DNA of 64,000 nt from contig JAZKJL010000003.1 in assembly GCA_040384325.1 (NCBI GenBank), positions 558,001-622,000 of the forward strand. Reading direction: 5' to 3'. Source of the stretch: JACMLX01 sp040384325. Lineage in GTDB: Bacteria; Gemmatimonadota; Gemmatimonadetes; Gemmatimonadales; Gemmatimonadaceae. The position numbers and the translations under genes are program-made. Every line of letters starts with the position of its first letter. Within the stretch, counting starts at the first letter, position 1. Shown in pieces: positions 25,795 to 33,368 of the stretch. The notes beneath the pieces are model-generated. The model was given only the letters and a program-made list of their open reading frames with translations. It did no database searches and was not told where the DNA came from.

Positions 25795-26936
25795 TGGCAC
25801 TCGAAGGGGCACTGCGCGATCTCGGCCTGGCCGAGGTGATCCAGCTCCTGGCCAGCGGGCGACGTACCGGCGCACTGCGCGTGTCGGGCGGTGCCGGTGC
25901 GCGCGGCGCGATCCTCCGCTTCGCCGAGGGTGCGATCACCGCCGGTCGCTGGGACGACGAGCCCGAGCCGTTGATCAGCGCCCTCTCGCACTCCGGCATG
26001 GCGGACGCTGACGATCGCGTGGCGGCGGCCACCTGGGCGAGCCAGCAGTCGCCACCGCGTTCGCTGGTCGATGGCCTGGTGGAAACCGGCGCGATCAGCG
26101 GTCGCACGCGCGACACCGTGGCGCGTCGCCTGATCGATGACCTCTGCTTCGAGCTGACCACCTTCGCCGAAGGGTCGTTCTCGTTCACTGACGGCGAGCC
26201 GGTGAGCGCGCTCGAGCCGACCACCGCGCTGCACCTCTCCGGCGAGGAACTGTTCCTCGATGCGGCGCGACGGCGCGACGAGTGGCCGGCGATCGAGAGT
26301 CGCATCGGCTCACTGGGCGCGGTGCCGGTGCTGTGTGACGGTGAGGCCGATGGTGAACTGGCGGTGCCCGCCGACGGCTGGCGCGTGCTGTCGTGCATCG
26401 ACGGCTGCCGCACGGTGCGACAGGTGGCCTCTGCGGCGGGCATGCGCGTGTTCGAGACGGCGCGGTGGGTGTCGCGCTGGACCGCGCTTGGCGTGCTGAC
26501 CACCGACGCCCACGCGACAGGCACCGGCACCGACGACGACACCGCCGGTGTGGCGCAATTGACGGCGCAGGCGCGTCGGGCGCTGGCGGAGTCGCGGTTC
26601 GAAATCGCGCTGGCGGCGGCACGGACGGCCATCGGGCACGCGCCGCGGAGTGCGGCGGCGCACGTGCTGGCCGGTCGCGCGCTGCTCGGGCTCGGCCGGG
26701 CCGACGACTGGGCGGAGGAGATCCGGCTCGCGGTGCAGCTCGATCCGCAGTTGCCCGAGGCGCAGGAGCAGTTCGGTTACGTGTCGGCGCGGCGCGGCGA
26801 GTACGCGGCGGCACTCGCGGCGTGGGAGCACTATCTTGCGGCTGCCCCGTTGGCGCCGGATGCGCCGAAGGTGCGAATCGCTCGCGATGCTGCGGCCCAA
26901 CTCCAGGACTTGATCTCCGCACATGCCGGCAGCTGA
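25794..26936 (+). CDS. DUF4388 (PATAN) domain protein with C-terminal TPR
   Basis: The 380-residue protein opens with a DUF4388/PATAN domain (MALEGALRDLGLAEVIQLLA, RRTGALRVSGGAGARGAILRF, EGAITAGRWDD). A middle region (about 95-240) resembles the part that follows DUF4388 in gliding and phototaxis regulators. A short TPR array runs from about 255 to 360 (ALAESRFEIALAAARTAIGH, AAALAAWEHYLAAAP). PATAN domains in cyanobacterial response regulators contact type IV pilus motor components; a similar adaptor role is possible here but unproven. It overlaps its left neighbour by 1 base and its right one by 14. A paralog is at 30045. Confidence 0.83.
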   Translation: MALEGALRDLGLAEVIQLLASGRRTGALRVSGGAGARGAILRFAEGAITAGRWDDEPEPLISALSHSGMADADDRVAAATWASQQSPPRSLVDGLVETGAISGRTRDTVARRLIDDLCFELTTFAEGSFSFTDGEPVSALEPTTALHLSGEELFLDAARRRDEWPAIESRIGSLGAVPVLCDGEADGELAVPADGWRVLSCIDGCRTVRQVASAAGMRVFETARWVSRWTALGVLTTDAHATGTGTDDDTAGVAQLTAQARRALAESRFEIALAAARTAIGHAPRSAAAHVLAGRALLGLGRADDWAEEIRLAVQLDPQLPEAQEQFGYVSARRGEYAAALAAWEHYLAAAPLAPDAPKVRIARDAAAQLQDLISAHAGS

Positions 26937-27666
26937 CGACATCCGCCGTTGGAGCAACGAACTCGCCACCGATCCGCAGAGCCTCGCCTTTGCGGACCTG
27001 GCGGAGGCGTTGCGGCAGCAGGGCGACCTCGAGACCGCCGAGCGGCTGGCGTCGCGCGGCCTCGACCGGCATCCGACGCATGGGCCGGCCCTGGGTGTGA
27101 TGGCGCGAATCGCCGAGGCGCGGGGCGACCTGACGTCGGCGGCGGGCTACTGGGAGCGCGCACGGCTCCACAATCCGACGCCGAGCACCGGGGCCGCCAA
27201 TGGCAGCGTGGCGTCGCCGCGCACCAACGGGCACGGCGAGTCGCAGGTGCCGGCCGGAGGTCGGCTCACCGGGGCCGCCTATCCAACCGCCAGCTACGCC
27301 GCGGTTCCGGCCTTCTCGGCCACGATCGCCGTCCCGCCGCCGCGACCGGAGGTGGTGCGTTCGCTGGTGGCCGATGCCGATGGGCTGCTGTTGGCCAGCC
27401 CGCAGCCCAGCGACGACATGGCGGTGCTGGAGGCAATGGCGGCAGCGGTGGCCGGCGTGGGTGATGACGCGGCGCGCGCCATGAAGCACCTGAACCTCGG
27501 CACCTGGCATGCGCTGGTGCTGGAAACGGGTGGCGATTCGCTGGCGCTGGCGCCGGCGCCGAACGGGTCGCTGACGGTGCTCAGCGTGGCCCCGCACGTG
27601 CCGATCGGTCGTGTGCGCGCGCTGCTGCGGGTGGCGACGGCGCGTGCCGCCGCCGACGGCTTCTGA
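26923..27666 (+). CDS. TPR protein with C-terminal roadblock/LC7-like domain
   Basis: The 247-residue protein starts with a short TPR-like region (about 1-80: LAFADLAEALRQQGDLETAERLASRGL). A Gly/Ala/Pro-rich linker spans about 85-140. The C-terminal domain (about 145-245) has the hydrophobic pattern of a roadblock/LC7 fold (SLVADADGLLLA, VLEAMAAAVAGVGDDAARAMKHLNLG, LTVLSVAPHVPIGRVRALLRVA). Roadblock proteins such as MglB regulate small Ras-like GTPases. The domain call rests on pattern recognition and on the adjacent clear roadblock gene. It overlaps the upstream DUF4388 gene by 14 bases. Confidence 0.72.
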   Translation: MPAADDIRRWSNELATDPQSLAFADLAEALRQQGDLETAERLASRGLDRHPTHGPALGVMARIAEARGDLTSAAGYWERARLHNPTPSTGAANGSVASPRTNGHGESQVPAGGRLTGAAYPTASYAAVPAFSATIAVPPPRPEVVRSLVADADGLLLASPQPSDDMAVLEAMAAAVAGVGDDAARAMKHLNLGTWHALVLETGGDSLALAPAPNGSLTVLSVAPHVPIGRVRALLRVATARAAADGF

Positions 27667-27677
27667 GCGACCATCAC

Positions 27678-28022
27678 ATGCCGCAATACGACGTGGTGGT
27701 GGATGAATTGATGCACACCGCCGGTGTGCACGCGGCGCTGATCGTGTCGCGCGTGGACGGCATCGTGATCGACGGGAACGTGCACGTCGGCACCGATGCC
27801 GATGCCATCGCCGCACTCGCGGCGCGGCTCTACGGGCGGGCGGCGCTGGCCGCCACCGCCGCCGACGGCACGGCGCCCGGTTTCCTGCACCTGGAAGGCG
27901 AGCGCGGACGTGTCTGCGCGGTGCCGCAGGGTGACCTGCTGCTGGTGACGGTGGCCGAACCGTGGGCCAATCTGGGCCTCCTCCGGCTCACCATGCGACG
28001 CCTGGCACAGAAGCTCGGCTGA
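27678..28022 (+). CDS. Roadblock/LC7-domain protein (MglB-like)
   Basis: The 114-residue single-domain protein fits roadblock/LC7: DVVVDELMHTAGVHAALIVSRVDGIVIDG, then DAIAALAARLYGRAALAA, FLHLEGERGRVCAVPQGDLLLVTVAEPWANLGLLRL. This fold dimerises and, as in MglB, can act as the activator of a polarity GTPase. No MglA-like GTPase is in the window. It lies 11 bases after the other roadblock gene, so the two may form a heterodimer. A 106-base gap then precedes the DnaA-like gene. Confidence 0.85.
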   Translation: MPQYDVVVDELMHTAGVHAALIVSRVDGIVIDGNVHVGTDADAIAALAARLYGRAALAATAADGTAPGFLHLEGERGRVCAVPQGDLLLVTVAEPWANLGLLRLTMRRLAQKLG

Positions 28023-28053
28023 CCTCGCGGTCCGCGCCGCCGAGCGTTTGGCT

Positions 28054-28067
28054 ACGCGACGTCGCGT
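28054..28067. promoter_or_regulatory. 14-bp perfect palindrome upstream of the tandem DnaA-like gene
   Basis: acgcgacgtcgcgt is a perfect palindrome in the 106-base gap that is one of the two larger intergenic spaces in the island (the other, 91 bases, is after cheD). It could be an operator, but a chance palindrome is not excluded in GC-rich DNA. Confidence 0.25.
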
Positions 28068-28128
28068 GCTGGCGGCCTCGAGTGCCGAATCGCGGAGCTA
28101 GTCGTCGTTGGCTGGACACCGCCGACAC

Positions 28129-30045
28129 ATGAAACTCGATCAACGCCTCCGCTTCGACACCTTCGTCACAGGCTCGTCCAACCGCCTCGCCGTAGCCGCC
28201 GCCAAGGCGGTCGCCGATGCGCCGGGCGTGCTGTACAACCCTCTCTTCGTGTATGGTGCGTCTGGCCTCGGCAAGACGCACCTGATGCACGCGGTGGGGC
28301 ACTCCGCGCGCGACAAGCAGCCGTCGCTCGGCGTGGAGTACGTCGCGCTCGACGACTACATGGAGGAGTTCCACCAGGCGCTGCAGGGCGGCCGGCTGGA
28401 CACCTTCAAGAAGCGCTACGAATCCGCCGGCGTGCTGCTCCTCGACGACGTGCAGTTCCTCACCGGACGCGCCGAAGTGCAGGGCGAACTGCTGCGTCTC
28501 TTCAACGTGCTGCAGGGCCGCGGCACGCAGATCGTGATGACCAGCGACCGTCCACCCGACGAGATCACCGACGTCACCGACCGCCTGCTCACGCGGCTCA
28601 CCGGTGGCCTGATCGTCGACGTCGGCATTCCCGACTATGAGACGCGCGTCGCGATCCTGCAGAAGCTGCAGGGTGAGCGCACCGCGCGCTTCAACGACGG
28701 CGTGCTGGAGGAACTGGCGCGGGTGGACTTCTCGAACATCCGCGAGCTGCAGGGTGGGCTCAATCGCCTGCTCGCGCATCAGGGCATGAGCGATGCCGCG
28801 ATCGGCATCGCCGACGTGCGCCGTCTCGTCGGCGCGCGGCTCACGCCACTCGCGTCCGCCGCCAGCGTCGGTGAATACGACCAGCCGTCGCGTCGCACCG
28901 GTGGTGACTTCGACACCTTCGTGCAGGAAGTCTCGACGGCGGTGGTGGAGCAGGTGGAGGAATGGCGCGTGCGCCTCGCCGATGCGGCCGCACGCTGGCG
29001 TGCCGAGGGCATCAGCGTGGCAGTGCTCGAGCGCGCGCTGCAGCTGCGTGAGTCGCCGGATGTCGATGGCCTGCTGGCCACCTTCGGTGCCGCGGTCGAA
29101 TACCTGCGTGACCTGGAGCGTCAAGGCTCGGCGGCCGACACCGCGCTCTCGGGTCACGCCATCTTCCGCGATCCGGAGCGCGTGAAGGAAGCGCATGCGA
29201 GGGTGCAGCAGGCGGTGGCGTCGATCGAGCCGCCACCGCGGCCGGAGCTGGCCTACACGTTCGATGGCTTGCACGAAGGCAAGGCCAACCAGCTCGCCTT
29301 GCGCGCCGCGCGTGCCGTGGTCGGGGCGCCGGGCACGCAGTTCGTGCCGCTGGTGATCACCGGTACTGCCGGCAGCGGACGCACACACCTCCTGCACGCG
29401 ATCGGCAATGGCCTGATCGCCGGCGGCGTGCAGACGGTGGCCTGCGTCTCGGCGTCCACATTCGCCGAGCAGCTCATCACCGCCCTGCGCGAAGGGCAGG
29501 TGGAGAAGTGGCGCGCGCGGTATCGCAACGCCGGTGCCTTGCTGCTCGACGACATCGAGGCTGTGGCCGGCAAGGAACGCACGCAGGACGAACTGTTCCA
29601 CCTCTTCAACGCATTGCAGAGCGCTGGCCGTCAGGTGGTGCTCACGTCGTCGGTGCCACCGAACCAGCTGGCGACGCTCGAGGACCGGCTGCGCACGCGC
29701 TTCGCGCAGGGCCTGGTGGTGGAGCTCGGAAGTCCCGACCAGCCGCAGCGCGCCGCCGTGATCGCGCACTTCTTCGCGGCGCATCACACGCCGGTTGCGA
29801 CGTCGGTGATCGCGCAGCTCGCTGAGCGCAGCGCGCGCAGCATCGGTGACGTGGTGAGCGTGGCGCGACGCCTGCACGCCGCCGCCACGTTGGCTGGTGC
29901 GCCGATCACGTCCGCCTTCGTGGCGGCAGAACTTGATGGTGCCGTGGCCCTCCGCCGCGGTGTCCGGCATCTCATGGGCGACCCGGAAAACTTCGTGCAT
30001 CGCTGGCCCGACCTCACCGCCCGGCTGATCGAGGACGCCGACTGA
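28129..30045 (+). CDS. Protein with two tandem DnaA-type AAA+ domains and no DNA-binding domain
   Basis: The 638-residue protein contains two DnaA-like AAA+ modules joined by a helical, probably coiled-coil linker (about 262-370). Module 1 (1-240) has Walker A GASGLGKTH (Lys49), Walker B LLLDD (103-107), a sensor-like MTSDRPPDEI and DRLLTRL. Module 2 (about 372-610) has a Walker A-like GTAGSGRTH in which Arg418 replaces lysine, Walker B LLLDD (471-475) and a canonical DnaA arginine-finger stretch LEDRLRTRF (518-525). The domain IV helix-turn-helix of DnaA is absent, so it is not the replication initiator. An ATG at 28129 starts the similarity. The stop overlaps the next DUF4388 gene by 1 base, placing it inside the signalling island. 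Its function is unknown. Confidence 0.88.
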   Translation: MKLDQRLRFDTFVTGSSNRLAVAAAKAVADAPGVLYNPLFVYGASGLGKTHLMHAVGHSARDKQPSLGVEYVALDDYMEEFHQALQGGRLDTFKKRYESAGVLLLDDVQFLTGRAEVQGELLRLFNVLQGRGTQIVMTSDRPPDEITDVTDRLLTRLTGGLIVDVGIPDYETRVAILQKLQGERTARFNDGVLEELARVDFSNIRELQGGLNRLLAHQGMSDAAIGIADVRRLVGARLTPLASAASVGEYDQPSRRTGGDFDTFVQEVSTAVVEQVEEWRVRLADAAARWRAEGISVAVLERALQLRESPDVDGLLATFGAAVEYLRDLERQGSAADTALSGHAIFRDPERVKEAHARVQQAVASIEPPPRPELAYTFDGLHEGKANQLALRAARAVVGAPGTQFVPLVITGTAGSGRTHLLHAIGNGLIAGGVQTVACVSASTFAEQLITALREGQVEKWRARYRNAGALLLDDIEAVAGKERTQDELFHLFNALQSAGRQVVLTSSVPPNQLATLEDRLRTRFAQGLVVELGSPDQPQRAAVIAHFFAAHHTPVATSVIAQLAERSARSIGDVVSVARRLHAAATLAGAPITSAFVAAELDGAVALRRGVRHLMGDPENFVHRWPDLTARLIEDAD

Positions 30046-31670
30046 TGGCCATTCGCGGCAGCCTCAAGGAAGCCAGCTTTCCCGACGTGTTGCAGTTGCT
30101 CGCCCTCGGCCAGAAGACCGGTTGCCTGAGCATCGTGGACGGCACCAAGTTCGGCTCCGTCTTCTTCAAGCAGGGCAAGATCTCGTTCGGCGCGATCGTC
30201 AACCGGCGCGACCGGCTCGGCGACTCGCTGGTCAAGCGCGGTCACGTGAGCAAGGAACAGCTGGAGGAGGCACTGCGCATGCAGGTCTCGCATCCAGGCC
30301 GACGCGTCGGTGAGTTGCTGGTCGACGCGGGCTTCGTGCCGCGCGACGTGGTCGAGAAGGAGCTGCGCGTGCTGGTCGAGGAAGCGGTGTTTTCGCTCTT
30401 CACCTGGACGCAGGGCAGCTGGACCTTCGAGCCCGACGTGCATCCCGACGGCCGCCAGCTGCTGCAGCCCGTCAATCCCGAGTCGCTGCTGATGGAAGGC
30501 GCGCGTCGGGTGGACGAGTGGACGCTGGTGGAGCGTCGATTCCCGAACTTCGACCTCGTCTTCGCCATTGACGCTGCACGCGCCGGCCAGTCGGCGCCGC
30601 TCAGTGGCGAGCTGGCGGAGGTGGCGCACCTGCTGGATGGCCGCCGCAGCATCCGTGACGTGATCGAGCGCTCGGGCCTCGGTGAGTTCACTGTCGGCAA
30701 GGCGATGTACGAACTCTCGTCGCAAGGCCTGCTGGTGCAGGTCACCAACGCCGAGGCGCTACGTCGCGACGACATCGATCACGGTGCCGGAGCCGCCGAG
30801 AAGGCGCTCAAGCTCGGCCTGGCGCTGGCGAAGGCCGGCATGATCGAGGATTCGGCGCGCGAGTTCCGGAAGGTGGTCGAGGCGTCGCCGAACGACCCGA
30901 TCGCGCGCCACCAGCTTGGCCTGCTCGCGCTGCGGCAGGGCGAGTGGGACGATGCGGTGGGCTGGCTCGAACCGCTGGCGCAGCTCGACGCTGCGACGCC
31001 CACGATGCTGCACCACCTCGCGCTCGCGTACGAGGGACTGGGACGCGAGCTGGAGGCGGCGCGCACGCTGGAGCGTGTCGTGCGCACCGGGGTCGCGTTG
31101 TCGCCGCAGGTGGAGTTGTCACGCGCTCTGCATGCGTTCCGGCTCGGTGACCATCTGCGTGCCGACCAGTTGCTGGCGTCGGCGCGCACCCGCTTCGACG
31201 GTGATGCGCCGCCGGCGGTGTGGTTCCACTGCGCGTCGCTGAATGCGGCCGCACGTGACGACGCCGATCAGGCGCAGGCGCTGCTCGAGGAAGGCATCCG
31301 CACGCACCCGTCGGTTGGTGTGCTGCATGCCAACTACGCCGCGCTGATGCTCACTCGCGGTGCGCTCACCGCCGCCGCCGCCGCAGTGGAGCGCGGCATG
31401 CTGCACGCCGCCAACCTCGCGCCGTTCCAGAAGACGGTGGGCGATCTGGCGTATCGCGTGGCGCGTTTCGACGATGCGATGGAAGCGTACCAGCGTGCGG
31501 TCCGACTCGAGCCGGCGCTCGGTCCCGACATCTACCTCAAGCTCGGTGAACTGCGGTACCAGCGCGGTGAAGTGACGGAATCGCAGCGCTGCTGGGATCG
31601 CGTGCTGGAGCTGGACCCCGGCAACCGGCAGGCACAGGTGAGCCTCGACGCACTCCGGCGCGCGTCGTGA
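30045..31670 (+). CDS. DUF4388 (PATAN) protein with GspE-N-like segment and TPR array
   Basis: The 541-residue protein begins with a clear DUF4388/PATAN domain (MAIRGSLKEASFPDVLQLLA, QKTGCLSIVDG, GSVFFKQGKISFGAIVN). Residues about 55-120 (RLGDSLVKRGHVSKEQLEEALRMQ, GRRVGELLVDAGFVPRDVVEKEL) look like the N-terminal domain of GspE/PilB secretion ATPases. A further helical region (about 185-235) includes HLLDGRRSIRDVIERSGLGEF. TPR units run from about 250 to 535. It is a longer relative of the protein at 25794. It overlaps the DnaA-like gene by 1 base and cheD by 4. A link to pilus motors is inferred from the domain types only. Confidence 0.85.
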   Translation: MAIRGSLKEASFPDVLQLLALGQKTGCLSIVDGTKFGSVFFKQGKISFGAIVNRRDRLGDSLVKRGHVSKEQLEEALRMQVSHPGRRVGELLVDAGFVPRDVVEKELRVLVEEAVFSLFTWTQGSWTFEPDVHPDGRQLLQPVNPESLLMEGARRVDEWTLVERRFPNFDLVFAIDAARAGQSAPLSGELAEVAHLLDGRRSIRDVIERSGLGEFTVGKAMYELSSQGLLVQVTNAEALRRDDIDHGAGAAEKALKLGLALAKAGMIEDSAREFRKVVEASPNDPIARHQLGLLALRQGEWDDAVGWLEPLAQLDAATPTMLHHLALAYEGLGRELEAARTLERVVRTGVALSPQVELSRALHAFRLGDHLRADQLLASARTRFDGDAPPAVWFHCASLNAAARDDADQAQALLEEGIRTHPSVGVLHANYAALMLTRGALTAAAAAVERGMLHAANLAPFQKTVGDLAYRVARFDDAMEAYQRAVRLEPALGPDIYLKLGELRYQRGEVTESQRCWDRVLELDPGNRQAQVSLDALRRAS

Positions 31671-32179
31671 GCGGCAGCATGACGTCCGCGGTCGGTGCAG
31701 CGACGGCGACCACTTTGCTGGTGGGCATGGGTGAGAGCCGGCTGGCCGGCCGCGCCGCGCTCCTGCGAACGGTGGGCCTCGGCTCGTGCCTGGCCGTGAT
31801 CATCTTCGCACCCGGGCAGCAGCTGGCGGCGCTGGCGCATTGCCTGCTGCCCACGCGGCCGGACGACGATCCGGATCCGGCCCGCTACGTGGACAGCGCG
31901 ATTCCGCATCTGCTGGCGACGTTGCGCGCGGCTGGCGCCCGTGAGCCGTTCGCGGCGACGCTGGTCGGTGGTGCCTCGATGTTTCCCGGATTGACCACGG
32001 GCGTGGCGCGTGACATCGCGGCCGACAACGTCGCGGCGGCACGCGCCGTGCTGTCGAACTCTGCCGTGCCGATCCGCTCCGAGGATGTCGGTGGGCATGT
32101 CGGTCGGTCCGTCGTCGCCGATCCGGTGACGCAGCGCGTCTTGGTGCACACCATCCGTGAGGGCGACCGATGCCTGTGA
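31667..32179 (+). CDS. cheD: CheD chemoreceptor glutamine deamidase homolog
   Basis: The 170-residue protein carries the CheD catalytic set: Thr35 and Cys41 in RTVGLGSCLAVIIFA, and His58 in ALAHCLLP. GGASMFPG and the closing DVGGHVGRSVVADPVTQRVLVHT follow. CheD converts specific glutamines of chemoreceptors to glutamates and is controlled by CheC. No receptor gene lies in the window, so receptors must be elsewhere or CheD acts on another substrate. The GTG at 31667 overlaps the preceding stop (GTGA); ATG 31679 is an alternative. Confidence 0.92.
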   Translation: MSGSMTSAVGAATATTLLVGMGESRLAGRAALLRTVGLGSCLAVIIFAPGQQLAALAHCLLPTRPDDDPDPARYVDSAIPHLLATLRAAGAREPFAATLVGGASMFPGLTTGVARDIAADNVAAARAVLSNSAVPIRSEDVGGHVGRSVVADPVTQRVLVHTIREGDRCL

Positions 32180-32270
32180 TCGTGCCGGCGACACCGATAA
32201 CCTCCACCCAGGCCGCCGCGCGCGACCGGGTGGCGGACGGGCGTCGCCACGCATTCCTCCAGGAGCCCTC

Positions 32271-33368
32271 GTGACCATCCTGCCTCCCACCGCCGAGGAC
32301 GCGCTCAGCTTCCTCCGCGCGCAGGTGGACGAACTGGCGCGCGCGCTGTCCACCGGCGCCGGCTCGTCGGCCGAGGGCGTGCAGATCAAGCAGCGCATCT
32401 TCCTGCTCCATCGCTCGGTGGAGCAGCATGCGCAGCTGATTGAGACGTTGCAGGGTGAGGTGCGCGCGCTGGTGGACGGCTGGAAGGAGACGTACGGCGG
32501 CAGCACCCCGACTGCCTCGGCCTCGATCGCCGCCACCCCCGCGGCAAGCGCGACGCCGATCCGCAGCGAGACCGTCGTCGCGGAAGCGTTACCGGTTGCA
32601 GTCGGCGCGGCGACACCCGTCGCCGTCACTGCAGTGCTGGAGCCCGACACGGTCGCGGCGCCGGAGATCGCGGTGCCGCAGGTCGTGCAGCCGGTGCCGG
32701 TGGCGACACCGACCCACGCGCGGCCCGGCATCGGCGCTCCGATGGCCGGACAACCGCGGGTGATCGACGAGCTGAATGCCTCGACCTTCGTCGAGCGCGG
32801 ATGGAGTCGCATTGCCACCGGTGACTTCGCGGGCGCCGAGGAAGCGCTGGAGAAGGCGATGGCGCTCAATCCGGGCGATCCGAACGCGGAGGTGCTGCTC
32901 GGCTGGGCGGAGATGGGGCAGGGTCGCCTGGATGAGGCGATGGCGATCTTCGCGCAGGTGCTGGAGCGTGTGCCGGATCAGGCCCTGGCGCGGATGAACG
33001 TCGGGTGCGTACACCTGCGACGCGGTGAACACGCGCAGGCACGGGAACACCTCGGCACCGCGATCGCACTCGACTCCGACCGCAAGGCGGTGCTCTACGC
33101 GCACTTCTACCTCGGCCTGACGTACTTCGCCGAGGAGCAGTACGCGGAGTCGATCGGGGAGCTGCTGCGGGCCATCGAACTGGGGCCGAACCTGATCGAG
33201 GCGCGTTTCGAGCTCGGCCGGGTATTCTGGTTTGCCGACCGGACCGACGACGCAATTGCTGCGTGGCGCAAGGGTGCGGAGCTGAACAAGTTCAACCCAT
33301 GGAGTGCGCGCTGTCGCGACATGTTGCTGCTGATCGCCGATGGAGGCGTGCCCTCGCGCGTCGGCTGA
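32271..33368 (+). CDS. TPR protein with Ala/Pro/Val-rich linker
   Basis: The 365-residue protein has a helical N-terminal segment (about 1-65: AEDALSFLRAQVDELARAL, FLLHRSVEQHAQLIETLQGEV) and a disordered-looking Ala/Pro/Val/Thr-rich linker (about 70-155). A C-terminal TPR array (about 160-345) includes RGWSRIATGDFAGAEEALEKA, AEVLLGWAEMGQGRLDEAM, ARMNVGCVHLRRGEHAQA and YLGLTYFAEEQYAESI. The GTG at 32271 is fixed by an AGGAG at 32261-32265. It closes the signalling island 91 bases after cheD. No signal peptide is present; a cytoplasmic scaffold is likely. Confidence 0.82.
   Translation: MTILPPTAEDALSFLRAQVDELARALSTGAGSSAEGVQIKQRIFLLHRSVEQHAQLIETLQGEVRALVDGWKETYGGSTPTASASIAATPAASATPIRSETVVAEALPVAVGAATPVAVTAVLEPDTVAAPEIAVPQVVQPVPVATPTHARPGIGAPMAGQPRVIDELNASTFVERGWSRIATGDFAGAEEALEKAMALNPGDPNAEVLLGWAEMGQGRLDEAMAIFAQVLERVPDQALARMNVGCVHLRRGEHAQAREHLGTAIALDSDRKAVLYAHFYLGLTYFAEEQYAESIGELLRAIELGPNLIEARFELGRVFWFADRTDDAIAAWRKGAELNKFNPWSARCRDMLLLIADGGVPSRVG

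Noticed and set aside
28129..30045. Replication initiator dnaA and a nearby origin
   Set aside because: The protein has two ATPase modules but no domain IV helix-turn-helix, no DnaA boxes (TTATCCACA) were seen around it, and dnaN/recF/gyrB are not neighbours.
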